Origin: Sarcocystis neurona
Taxonomy: Eukaryota > Apicomplexa > Conoidasida > Eucoccidiorida > Sarcocystidae
Direction: 5' to 3'
Assembly (NCBI GenBank): GCA_000727475.1
Contig: KL647310.1
Span: forward strand, 1,570,849 to 1,634,848
DNA length: 64,000 bases
Shown here: positions 25,401-37,400 of the stretch, in pieces
Numbering within the stretch: position 1 is the stretch's first letter
How the letters are laid out: each line of letters begins with the position of its first letter
Notes under the pieces: model-generated
Database searches by the model: none
The model's input: only the letters and a program-made list of their open reading frames with translations
What the model was told of the DNA's origin: nothing
Position numbers and translations under genes: made by a program

Positions 25401-28400
25401 CTGGTCACGCTGGCGCTCTCTTTGACGCGGCACAAGTTCTTCTGGCGGGTTGGGTGTCGGTTCTCCGTGCTGTAACTCGTAGCCGTGTCTCTCCTCTTGC
25501 CTCACGTCCGTTTCCGTCCCTCCATTCTCTCCGCTAATCTTCCCCTTCCGGTGGCCGTCTCCGCCTTCCGCCATGTCCCTCTCTTCACGCCGGCACTCAG
25601 GTGCTCCCTTCACAGCTGCAACCGCTGCTTCTTCGCGCGCACTGCAGTCTCGGCAGTGTCCTTCGCCAACCTTCTCTCCTTCCTTTTCGCTTTTTATTCC
25701 CTCACGTGTTTCTACTTGATCTCTGGATTCTTCGGCTTGTGCTGCACACGCAGCCTCTGCCTCACGCTCCTGCTGCTGGCGAACGCTGTCTCGTAGCAGC
25801 TGCTGCATGCGCTGTAGTAGTTGCATGTAGCTGCTCCCTAGCTGCTGCTGCGTCGCATTCCCCACAGCTAGCAGCAGTGGTTCCCACGCCGCCGTGCGCA
25901 GCAGCTCTCCTCGGCGTGTCAACACTTGCCGTACACTTAGCATGGAGCGCAGTCGCGTCTCCGGATGCGCAGCAGTCATCAGCACACACAGTGGCGAAAG
26001 CAGCGCGATCTGTAGCGACGCTTCTTCTTCTTCCTCCCCTGCAGAAAACCCTGCACCAGCAGCCAGCATCAGACCGCTCTGTTCAGCCTCCTTCTGCACT
26101 TCGAGGCCTGCAGCTTCTCCTCCAGCGTCCGAGCTACAACTACCACGACGGGGATGCCAGCAGCGCTGCTCGTGAAGCCGCTGCTGCTGCTGTTGCTCAC
26201 TCACGGACACCCCTACGTCTTCCTGCTCCTGTTGCTGCTGCTCCTGGAGTGGCGTATGCTGCTGTTGTTGTTGCATCGGTTGGAAGTGAAGTTGCTGCTG
26301 CTGGTGCTGCTCTTCAATAGAACTTTGCAGCCGCCAGGGCTGGCTTACATCTGCGTCCCTGAGGATACTGTCGTACTGCTGCTTGAAAAGCACTGCGTCC
26401 CGCGCGTCTGCTGCTGCGTGCTGGCGCCTCCGCCCGTGAATGAGGGGTGCCGCTGCGGACCCAGCACCACCAGCAGCAGGGTCCTTAGGAGCAGCAGCAG
26501 CCGAGATGGCAGATGCTGCGTCAGTGACAGATCCAGCAGCAGCAGAATCCACAAGACACGCAGCACCAGGCAAATCAACAGCAGAGGAAACAGCAGTCGC
26601 AGGATTACCCAGAAGAAAAGAAGTGGCAGCAAGGTTGAAGACCTGCTGCAGCTGGAAGCGTGTGCGCAAGCAGGGTAGAAGTGCTTCGATAACGCAGCTG
26701 ACAGCATTTACAGCTGCCACTCGGGCGTCGGTGCTGCTACTGGGTGGAGACGCGCTGCCTACGGCGGCAGCAGCAAGTGGCAGGAGCCAGTCGTGCAGCA
26801 GCAGCACTTCAAGTCGAAAAATATTGCGACCAGCTACTTCTATCAGCTGCCCCAGGAAGAAAGCAGGGGGCTCGTCTGCGCCGGCGTGCGTCTCTGCTGC
26901 TGTCCACGCTGTCTCCAGCAGTGCAACATTCCTGCTGCTAGCTGCTGCAGGAAGATCAGCTGAGGCCGCACGCGCCACCCGCACGCAGAAGCAGCTGCTA
27001 TCAGGACGGCGCAGCAGGCGTGCCTGTCGTCCTTCCCGAGAAGATTTCCCACGTACGGCAGCCCCACAACATTCTGCAGGAGGAGCAGCGGTCAGGCCCG
27101 CTGCGGCAGTGGCAACAGCAACTGAAGGAAACAGGCCGTCAGGGGCTCCTGCTGCGGCAAGAGTCTCTGCAGTTCTTGGAGGAGCTGCTGCTGCTGGGGT
27201 GTTTGCTGGGCCTCCCGCCTTTGTTGCTGCTGCTGAGGAGGGGCTCGACAAAAACTCAGCTGCAGCAACCGGTACGACGCGGGTATCCAAATTCGCTCCT
27301 GCTGCTGTCGGGAAGACGGCGTCCGCGGCTGCTGCCCTTGCGGCAAGTGAGGAGGCGCCAGCATCTTCCCCTCCTGCAGAGGGGAGCCGGATGGCAGACG
27401 GCGGGGGATTAGGTGCAGCTGTTGCATCAGAAGCGGGTCCAGCACCCCCGGCCTCCTGCGCCCCTGCTGGAGCAACAGGAGCAGCAGCAGCAGCGTGAGC
27501 AGCAGCAGCGGGACGAGGGCTCGGCGAAGCAGCCGCGCTCTCCACGGGCGGGCGTGGCGCGGGCACATACGGAAGCGGTGCGGCTGTTGCTGCCTGCTGC
27601 GGACTGCTAAAGAAAAACAGACGAGTAGGTAACAGCTGCTGTCCCTCGGCTGCCTCTCCCCCTTGCAGCTGGTGTGCTACATTATAGGCCAGGCCCGCCG
27701 TTAGCGCGGCGAGTCCCTCATCTGTAAAAGCCGTACAGGAGTACTCCAGCAGCAGCGAGAAGGAAGCAGACAGTCGCAGCAGCAGCTCCGCGTGCTTCTG
27801 CCACCACCCACCACACGACTGCTGCTGCGCCGCAGCCACTCCTGCTGCTGCTGCAAGCCATCTCAGCAGGACCGCTTCATCAGAAACACAAACTCCTGCA
27901 TCAGTGTCATTATCCCCACGCAGTCCTCCACGCGCTTCTTCCCCTTCTATTGCTCCTGCTGCTGCCGTTCCTGAACCTGTTGCTCCCGCTGCTGCTGCTG
28001 AACCTGCTGCTGCTGCCGCTGAGAGAGATCGCGGACTGTCGTTCGTTCGGGAGACACCAGAGGTGCTTGCGCTGCTCCTACTGCGCGGGCGTGTGTCCAG
28101 GAAAGCAGCAGTGGTAAGACAGTATGCCGCTAAGGAGAAGGGAGAGCTGCTGTCGCTCTGTGGTGGCTGTATGCGCAACCAGCAGCGTTCCTTCGCACCA
28201 GCAGGCATCGCTTCGCTGCTACTGTGTGGCGGCCGCGGCTCCTGTCCCAGCCAGAAGCACAGGGTCTCGTCCACATTTGCTGCCGTCCAGCTCCCAGGAG
28301 CTCCAGCAGCCCGACACGCCCTCCAAAGCTGCAGGAGCTGCATGGTGCGCGAGGCTGCTGCCTCTTCGTCGCACTGCTGCTGCAGCAGCAGACACGCAGC

Positions 28401-31400
28401 AGCGGCGGCAGCACAATCCCCAAAAGAAGGGTGGCAGGCATCATTAGCACCCTGTACCCCTGCGCCAGCAGCAGCATCCGCAACGAAATGACAGCCTAGC
28501 GGTGCTGCTGTCGACAAAAACTTGTGCCCTACTGCAGCGGCCCCAGAGCCGCAGAGGTTCCCTTCCCGTCCCCGGCGCCAGCGGCCCCCCCCCAAGCGCT
28601 GTTCTTCCTCTCCTCCTTCCTTTCTGTGGCCCTTCCACCCTCGCGCCTGTTGGTGGTGACGGCACTTCTGTTGGTGACGGCACTCCAATTGCTGATCGTA
28701 GTCCTCCTGCTGTTGCTGACGCTCCTCCCGGTGGTGACGATACTCCTCCTGTTGTTCCTGCGTGCACCGGTGCTTCTGAAGTTGTCGCAGGTGCTGCTGC
28801 AGCTGGTGCACCGCAAGCAGGTGAGCTGCACGCGGCAACAGCAGTTCAGGCATGTGCCGCAGCTTTGCTGCCGCAGCTCCGCCTGGTGGGGAGGGAGCAG
28901 CGGCAAGCCGGTAGAGGCGGGTCACAGGGGGCTGTGGACAGGCAGCACCGGTAGTAGAAGTAGTGTCAGCAAGAGCAGGAGAAGCGTCGCCAACGGGAGG
29001 AGTTGAAGAAAAGACAGTCGCCGCGGAAGACAAGAGCGCTGCTACTCCTGCTGCACTGCCAGGAAGGGCCGAAGCAGGGAGACGAGACGAGGAGCGAGAA
29101 AGACTCACCGAGAGGAAAAACTGCTGCAGTGAAGAGAAGGCTGTGTGGGCTGCTGCCCACGCACGAACGTTCAATAAATTGCCATAGAGTGAGCAAGTCG
29201 AGAGCAGCGCGGCGCAACAGGCAAGTGGGACGGCCGCACCAGGCCGGTGTGGCTCTTTCGTCTCTGCAGCAGCTGCGGCACCAGCCGAGGCAGCGACAGC
29301 TGAAGCGCCGAGCAGATAGAAGGGTGTCCCCGCAGCTGCTGGTGCTGCTGCTGCTTCGCATGCGGCGAAGGCAGAAGAGGCACGCCGTGGGGATGCTGAC
29401 CCGTGGGCGGCTGCAGAGGAAACAAAGGCGGCAGCTGTTTCGGCATCCGTTTCACCGGCAGCTGCGGAAGAGAGGACAGGAGGAAAGAAAGACGAAGACT
29501 CCGCTGCTGCGTTGCCGCTGCACGTAATCCCTGAGTAAGACAGCGACGAGACAGCAGCGGTAGCTTTTCCTTCAGCAGCATCAGAAGCAACAGCCGAGAA
29601 ACAAACACCTCTGCGGCGTGGCGAAGAAGCCACCGCGACCTCGCCAGCACGCGTGGAAACGCTATCTGTAGCTGCACCATGGTCGGCAAGCAGGGAAGAG
29701 GATCTAGAGAGTTGCCGCTGCTGCGGCTGCTGTCGCTGCTGCTGTTCAAAGTCCTGATGCTGGTCTTCGGAGTCCTCCCGCTGCTGGAGAGGCGTGGGGC
29801 GCTGCCTGTGTTGAGGTGGGGGGAGCTGCTGCGGCTGCTGGGAGCGTAACGGGTGAAACTGCTGCTGCGACTGAAGCTGACTTTGTGGGGAAGGGAACGC
29901 TTTGGTGTCTGCACGCATGAAGGAGCCCTGCCTGAAGAGAAAAGCGAGCGAGGAGGTTCTGCTTCGGCTGCTGTTGCTCCGGCGGAAGAAAGAGGGCGCG
30001 GGCTCCCAGGAAGGTGCTGTTGCAGCCGCAGCGGGGAGCCCACTCGAAGAAGGCGGTGAAGAAGCAGCAGCCTCAGAAGCAGCAACCGAGAGGCCAGCGC
30101 CGCCGGTGCTGCCGCTGCTGCTGAAGAAGCTGTGAAGCTGCGTCCACAGCCCAGGAGAAGGTGAAGCAGCAGCGGACGCGGCAGGGTGCTGACGACGCCA
30201 CTGCGCAGCAACAGGCAAGGCCGCACGCACAAGACACAGCAGCACGGCGCTGCCTGCGGTTTCCAGTCCAAACACCCCACACAAACAAACCAGGTTCTGC
30301 AGCGCCTGCAGCAATGACTGCAGCAGTCGTTGCTGCTGAAGCTGCTGCTTCTCCGCTGCAGCGTCACCTGCCGCTGCACTGGCTGCCGCACTACCGGAGC
30401 TGCCGTTGCTGCTGCTGCTGCTGGTCTCAACGCGCCCTCCCCCTCTCCCGCCGGCCTCGACCGCTGCCGCAGCAGATACCCGAGAACCGCGTCGAGAGAC
30501 AGTCGGAGAAGAGGACGCAGCAGCAACGGAAGAATGAGCGGCAGCGGCGGCTACGTCAGACAACACAAGAGACAGTGCCGACAGCACGGGTCCCCAGGAC
30601 GTCAGCAGCAGCGCCTCGCAGGCAGCCTACAAGGGAAAACAAACAGGGGGCACACACACGCAGGTGCTCGTGAGTCCCCTTCTGTATTCGCGTCCATGTC
30701 TCTCGCTACAGATCTGCATGAACGTGTCCCCCTACGACCTACACAGATCCGCGCACACAGAAGCGTACGTGGCGGGGACAGACTGCTGCCAATGTGTGCG
30801 GCCAGCTGGCGGTATAATCACGTCAAGGGGTGTCCAACTGCATACGTCGGCGAAGGCTTCTCAGATGCGTGGAGCGTGAAGCTGCCTCCCTATGTATATC
30901 TCTATGTACCTACGTAGAGAGGTGTATGAGTGCGTCTCCTGGGATATACATATATATATATGTATATGTATGGACGGTACGTAGAGAGGTGCATGCGTGG
31001 GTGTCCTACGATATATCTGTGTATATGTATGTGCACCTTTATGTGTGTGTCTCTGCAGAGCTGCTATCATTCTATTGATAGAGAGCTGCAGATGAGAGGC
31101 AGACGTGCGATTGCTCGCACTTTATCTACTCCATGAAGCGAAACAGCGCTCAGGAGCTCCACCAGGGCTACGCCACCGTGAGACAACCCCACACTTTCAC
31201 CTCCACGTAGATTTCAGTGACCCCCTTGATTTAACGGTGTACGTACACTCCAGTTCAGACACACACACACACAGACACACGTGTATGTGGCGTTGTCTAT
31301 CCCGTGGAAAGGTACACCACACTGCAACGGGCAAGCACACAGACACGTATATATAGAGACTTCTGCAGCGGAGCAGCGGGGGATAGTGCACCTGCCCAGG

Positions 31401-34400
31401 GGGCACGGTGAACAACCAGAGTCGTATTATCGGCGGAAGCCCTCTGTGTGCGTCAGAGTGCTACAAGAGAAATATTTCTTCCTTTCCTTCAGGTGTGCGC
31501 TGCAGTGCCGCAGGCTCGATCTGCCCCTCCCCCTCCCTTACGCTGACAAACGCAGTGCGCCCTGGCACACAAACATGCCTCTCCGGACGCCTCTGCAGAA
31601 GAAAATGCGTAGGTGCATGCACGGGCGCACACACGTGGAGACCTACTCACATCTAGGTGAAGACTCGCACAGATATACACTTACGAATGTACAGGCACGG
31701 AGAGCTCTGCGTGAGTCTGCGTTCTACACGAATAGGCAGGCGGGGAGGGGCTGCGTAGATCCCCGGGCAGTGCGCGACACCGCCTGCGTCCACCCCCCGT
31801 ACACATCATAGAGGGCAACAGAGCGTGCAACAACAGCGCGCTGCATGCACAGAAAAAAGAGGGCGGCCACATACTCCTCTTGAGTGCGACAGCCAGACAG
31901 ACGTCTGTGCACACCAAACGGCCAACGGCTAGCTGCACCTGTCTTTCTCTCTATATATACCCGCAAACGCAGGCGACGACCTGCTGCGCCAGTTTCCCTC
32001 TCTACGTATGCAAATATATATGTAAATTACCGCAGGCTCTACCTGCCGTGGTATACGGTAGTCTACGCTTGCGCAGCCTGCACACAGATAAAAAGAGTGA
32101 GCAGCCAGTATTCATCAAAGGCTACATTCATTTCACGCCGCGATACCGACGGAAGACCGGGTAGCCGGCGACATCTATTTAAACGCTTCTGTGGTCAAGG
32201 GTAACAGCCCGTGGCGCTGTTCTGCCGCATCCACACATCTACAGATACGCTCCACAGAACACTTATATATACACATATATATACGTAAGTAGACATATAC
32301 ACTGGGTATCAGCATTTCTCCCCTGCACCCACCCACGCATGTAAATGGCCATATATATATACACACGTTTAAAAGTGTACACGTATACCAGATATCTACG
32401 TATACACCCGTGCGTGTAAGTTAATATTGGGAATTTGTGTTCAACGAGTCGAGACGTCCACCATGACCCACCCCTTTCTTTTGCAGTTACTGCGAGAAAC
32501 GCACGTGGTACTTCTACGCGCCGCCATACACGTGCACTCACACCAAAGTCCTCATACGTACACGCACGCACTAGACACATGAAGTCTCCGACGCACACAC
32601 ATCAGCTGCTGCTGAACACGCGCACTACCAAGACCACAAACAGGCACACATACTTACACTTGGATGCACGTATGCAGGTGTCCCCCTACGTATACATATA
32701 TATAAGACGATGTAGAGGCACACACACGTTTGTATACCTGCTTTGCTGTTAAGGGACGCGGGAGCCGCTGCTGCTGCGGCAAGAACGGATTAGAAGAGCG
32801 AGCAACAGGAGTCGGCGACTGCAGCCGCCCAGTGGTGCGCTTCTCTTCTGTCGGTGCGTTGGTGTTTTCGTCCGACGCGCCGCAAGAGCTGCGGGTGGTG
32901 CTGGTCCTTCCACCGCTGCTGCTGTTTCTCCCGCTAGTGCTACTGGCGGCTCTGTCACAGTCGCCCCTGTCGTAGACGCTGGTCACATCGCTGCGGGTCC
33001 CGCTGTTTCTGTTGCCGCTGCTTCTGCAGGCCTCTGTGCTGCCTAAAGTGGGGAGTGTCCAGCGGCTGCTGGTGTTGCTGCTGCAAGTGTCGCAGGAGCA
33101 GCAGTCTGAAAACGTAAGCACATATAGGGAGTAAACAAATGCCAGCAGGGCATCAAGTGCGATGCCAGCCACGTGGGCAGGCAGCAGCTGCTGCGCTGCG
33201 AGCTGTTGCTGCTGCTGGTGGGTGGTGTCTGCAGTTGCACCTCGGGGTACAGCAGCGGCAGCTGCATCCAGCAACCAGCGCTGCTGCTGCCCGCCCCCGC
33301 CTGTGGAAGGGATAATGTTTTTGCCCACAACCGCGCACGCAGCAAACCCGTACCCCCGTGCTGCAGCAGGACGCGTCAAGTCCTCCTCAGCAGCGGCAGC
33401 AGCACCGGCCGCAGCGACAGCAGCAGCAGCTGCTGCCCCCACCACCGCTGCTGTTGCAGGCGGGAAGACGCCGTCCTGCTGCAGTTTCTTCTGCAGCAGC
33501 AACAAGGGCCAACGCGCAGCAAAAGTGATGTCGCTAGGGGCAGCAGGAGCTGCAGCGGCAGCATTGACAACAGGAGCGTTGGTAAGAGTTGCTTCTGCAT
33601 CAGCAGTAGAAGCATTACCGACCAGTCTTCGTTTGTGTGCGTGAAGCTGTTGAGCGGCACCGTCTGCTGCAGCGACGAGCAGCAGGGCGTCCGCAGGCAG
33701 CAGCAGCGGCAGCACTGAACGGTATTTGCAGCAAATGCTCGATTCTGCTGCTGCTGCTGCCGCTTCTGTTACTGCATCGTCCCCGGCTGCATTTGCACAT
33801 GCCGTTGTTCTGCCGTTACAGGAGAGAACGTGAGGAGGCGGAGGCGGCCATAGCCATGCGGCACGCGTCTCCTCACCAGAAGCGGGCAGCAGCAGATGCT
33901 GCCGTTGCTCCTGCGAAGCAGTGAAACACAACTGATGCACCGTCTTCCCTAGGACATCCACCATCAGCCCTGCCCACGAGGAGCTCTGCGGCACCTCCTC
34001 GCCCTCCTCCTCATCTTCCCTTTGCTGCGGCTGCTGCTGCTCCGGTTGCGGCTGCTCGCACCGGGGCTGCTGCTGCAGCCGCTGCTGCGCTAGAGATTTG
34101 TGTGGATGAAGAAATTCAGCTGCATCAGCTCCTGCGTGCAACAGCAGCAGGAGAGGGGGGCTGCTGCTGAGTGCGTGCATCACGGCGAGGACCGCAGCTC
34201 GCTGCCAGAGAGCTGCGTCGGGTTCTGCGCGTCGCAGTAGCAGCGGAAGCAGTGCATCAGCGTCGTGCAGCAACAGCAGCCCTCCGAAGTCACGCAGAAG
34301 CAGCAGCAGCAGTCGCAGACTCAGAATAAACATGCTGCTGTCGAAAGCACACAACGCAAGAAAGTCCAGAAGAATGGGCATTAGCTGCTGCTTCAACAGC

Positions 34401-37400
34401 GCCAGCAGCTCCTCGCTCTGCACGAACAAATACGGGGCCTTTTCTACACACGTATACAGGAGTTGCAGCGCCACGGCCGGTGGCAGCTGCACACCCACCG
34501 GCCCACCCCCTCCTCTTCCACTGGCTGCTACTGCTGTTGCGCTCAGCTGCTGCTGCAGCGAGCTGCTGCTCCCATTGCGTGCAATGCCGCCCCCTCCCGT
34601 AGCCCGTGGGGAAGAGCACACGCGGTGGCTTGGGGCGCCTCCGCTGCCGCTGCGATTCCACTCTCGTTCCTCCTGTCGTTCAGCTACTCCTCCCTCCCCC
34701 GCTGCTGCTCCTTCTCCTCCTCCTGGGCTCGAGGACGCTTGTGCTTCTCCGGCTAGAGCTGCTGCTGCTGCTGTCAAAGGCACCGAGTGAAGAGGTTCCG
34801 TTGCTGCCATGCCTGCAGTGCTGCTTCTGCTGCTTCCGGGCTTTGGAGCAACCGTGTCAGCAGATACACTGTCCCGTACACATGCTATCGCATGCGAAGG
34901 GGAGGCCTGCTTCTCAAGAACAAACCTACGACTGATACGGCTGCTGCTGCTACTGCAACGACAGTTAAGACAAAGCTGCAGCAGCACTTGCTGCAGCGTA
35001 GCCAGCGCGCTGGGCTTTGCTCTGCTGCTCCTGCTGCCTTCGCTGCCGCCCCTTCGACTGCCCTCTCCAGCGGAGGCACTCTTGCTCCATCCCTGTTTAT
35101 CAGCACCTGAAGCTGGACCAGTCTCCCCTCCAGCAGGGCCAGCAGCACCAGCACCAACGTCGCCTCTGCCTCCTGGACTCCTCTGCAGCCGCTCATCCTG
35201 CGCCAGCTGCTCCTGCTTCTCCTTTCTTGGCTGCTGCTCGTGCCCCGGCGCTGCAGATGGCAATCCTCTAGGAGAAGAAAGAGCAGCAGCAGATGCGACA
35301 ACAGGCACAGCAGGGACGGCCATTAGCTGCTGCAGCGGGAGAGTCCAGGGCGCTATCCACAGCACCGCTGCAGCATCCGCTACAAGATTCACTGCCCAGT
35401 TCTCTTTCTCTGCTGTGCTGCTGCTCGTGCTTGCAGCCGCAACCCCTGCTGCTGTCGAGCTTTTAACAGCAGCACCAGCACAAGAGCCCGGACCATGAGA
35501 CGCAGTCGAACAAAGAGACTGGGCAGCGACGGCAGCAGTGCTGGCTGCAGGAACAACAGCACCATGCGAGAAATTGAGTTCCTTCGCTGCTGCTTCAAGC
35601 AGACATGCGAATAGTTGCGTCATGCCTGCGAGGGCTGTTTGAGCAACGGCGTTGTTGCTTGGCGTTGCTGTCAAGTAGCCCGCGGCGCTCGCGGAACTGC
35701 TGCTACTGCCTGCTGGTGCTGCTGCTGCAGCAGCACGAGTAGCAGCAGCGCTCGGCAACGCTGCAGCATGGCTGCTGCTGCTCGGTGCAGCCACCTCGCT
35801 GCCGCCGCCTGCTGCTGCTAGGGGGCAGCTGCTGCGGTAGACCGAGGAGAACAGACGCAGCAGCCGGTGTGCCACAGCAGCGTCCGCGACGACAGCAGCA
35901 TCGGGGGCCAGCAACAGCAAAGCCGTCTGCAGCACTTTCACTCGGAGCAGCTGCAAGTCGGTCGCTGCGTGCTGCTGCTGCAGGACTAGCAACTCCTCAA
36001 GAACGGCCACGAGGAGCAACACGTCTGCTGCCGCAGCTGCAATAGCTCCCTCTGGGGCGCGTGTTCCGAAATGGCTTGCTTCCACTTCTGCTGCTACTGC
36101 GTGCTCGCCTCCTCCCGCTGGGCCATCTCTACCGCTTGCTGCTGTTGACGCAACTGCTGCAGCTGTCCCCCCACCTCGTCCTACTCCGCTCTCCGCAGCA
36201 GCAGTCGGTACCTCTACCTGGTGCTGCGCTTGCTGCTCACCCTTCTCCCGCTGCAGCGTCTGCTGTCCTTCTGCGTCTTCTGCCGCTGCGTGGGCGTGTG
36301 GAAACGGGGCGCTGTGAAGGGGCGCACCACCAGCAGCAAGAGCATCGATGTCCTCGGGCAGCAGCAAAACTTCCTCACGGGGAAGGGGAGCGAGCAGCAG
36401 CTGCTGCTGCAGGTGCGTGAGGAGACGCTGCAGCACAGCGAGAGCCAGAAGAGAAATTCGAAAGCTCTGGGCGCGTATTGCGTGCGAAGCAGCAAGCAGC
36501 ACCTCCTGCGCAGGGAAGCAGGAGAGAACGGCATCAGCAGCTTCTGCCGCTGCTGCTGCCTGCTCGGGAGAAGTAGCGAGCGCTGCTGCTTCAGCTAGCG
36601 ACTGCAGCGTCACCTGCGTCTTATCTCGATAGTCTTGAACATGCAGCAGCGCACGCTCCGTCGCTTCTCTCACCTGCGGCGCTGCCCGCCTCCTGCTTTC
36701 TCCACACAGTGTCAACAGCGCTGCCGCTACTCCATCGCATGCAGCTTCCACGCGCCCCATGCGGCGCTGGTAGCGCACTCGCACAGCTGCAGCCTGCGCA
36801 GAACCTCTACCCCCTCCCATGTGCTGCTGCTCTCGCCTTGCCTGCTCCTGCTGCTGCACATCCCCTTCCCCTTCCTCCCCAAACTCCCCTCCCTGCTCGT
36901 GCTTCTGCTGCTGCTGCTGTTCGGAACAACGTTGTTGTTGCTCTTCCTGTTGGATCCATAAGCCGCGAGGCTGCCGCTGCTGCTGCGCGGGGCCCTGCGG
37001 CTGGTCGAAGCTCTGCTGCCGATAGGCAGGTTGCGAGTCGGCAGTATACCGCTGTGGGTTCTCAAGCTGCTGCCGTCCAACCTGCCGATGCTGTTCCTGC
37101 TCGGCACGCTGCAGCCGTTTTACAGGCTGCTGCTGCAGATGCTGCTGCTGCAAACGCTGCTGCTCCGGCAGGCTCAGCAGCGGGTCTGGCTGCAGAGGGT
37201 CACCCGTTTGCTGATCGCTCTGCTCTTTCGGTAACGTCCCCACATGTTGCTCTGCTACGTGCTGCTGCCTTGCTTCGTGCCGTTGCTCCCACTCATGCAA
37301 AACTCTCCTGTGATTCTTCTGTCTAGGATTTGGTTCCTGTTTACCAACTGCTGCAGCAGAGCTAGGCACTGGGCAGAGATCGCCCTGTAACGGACCGCTG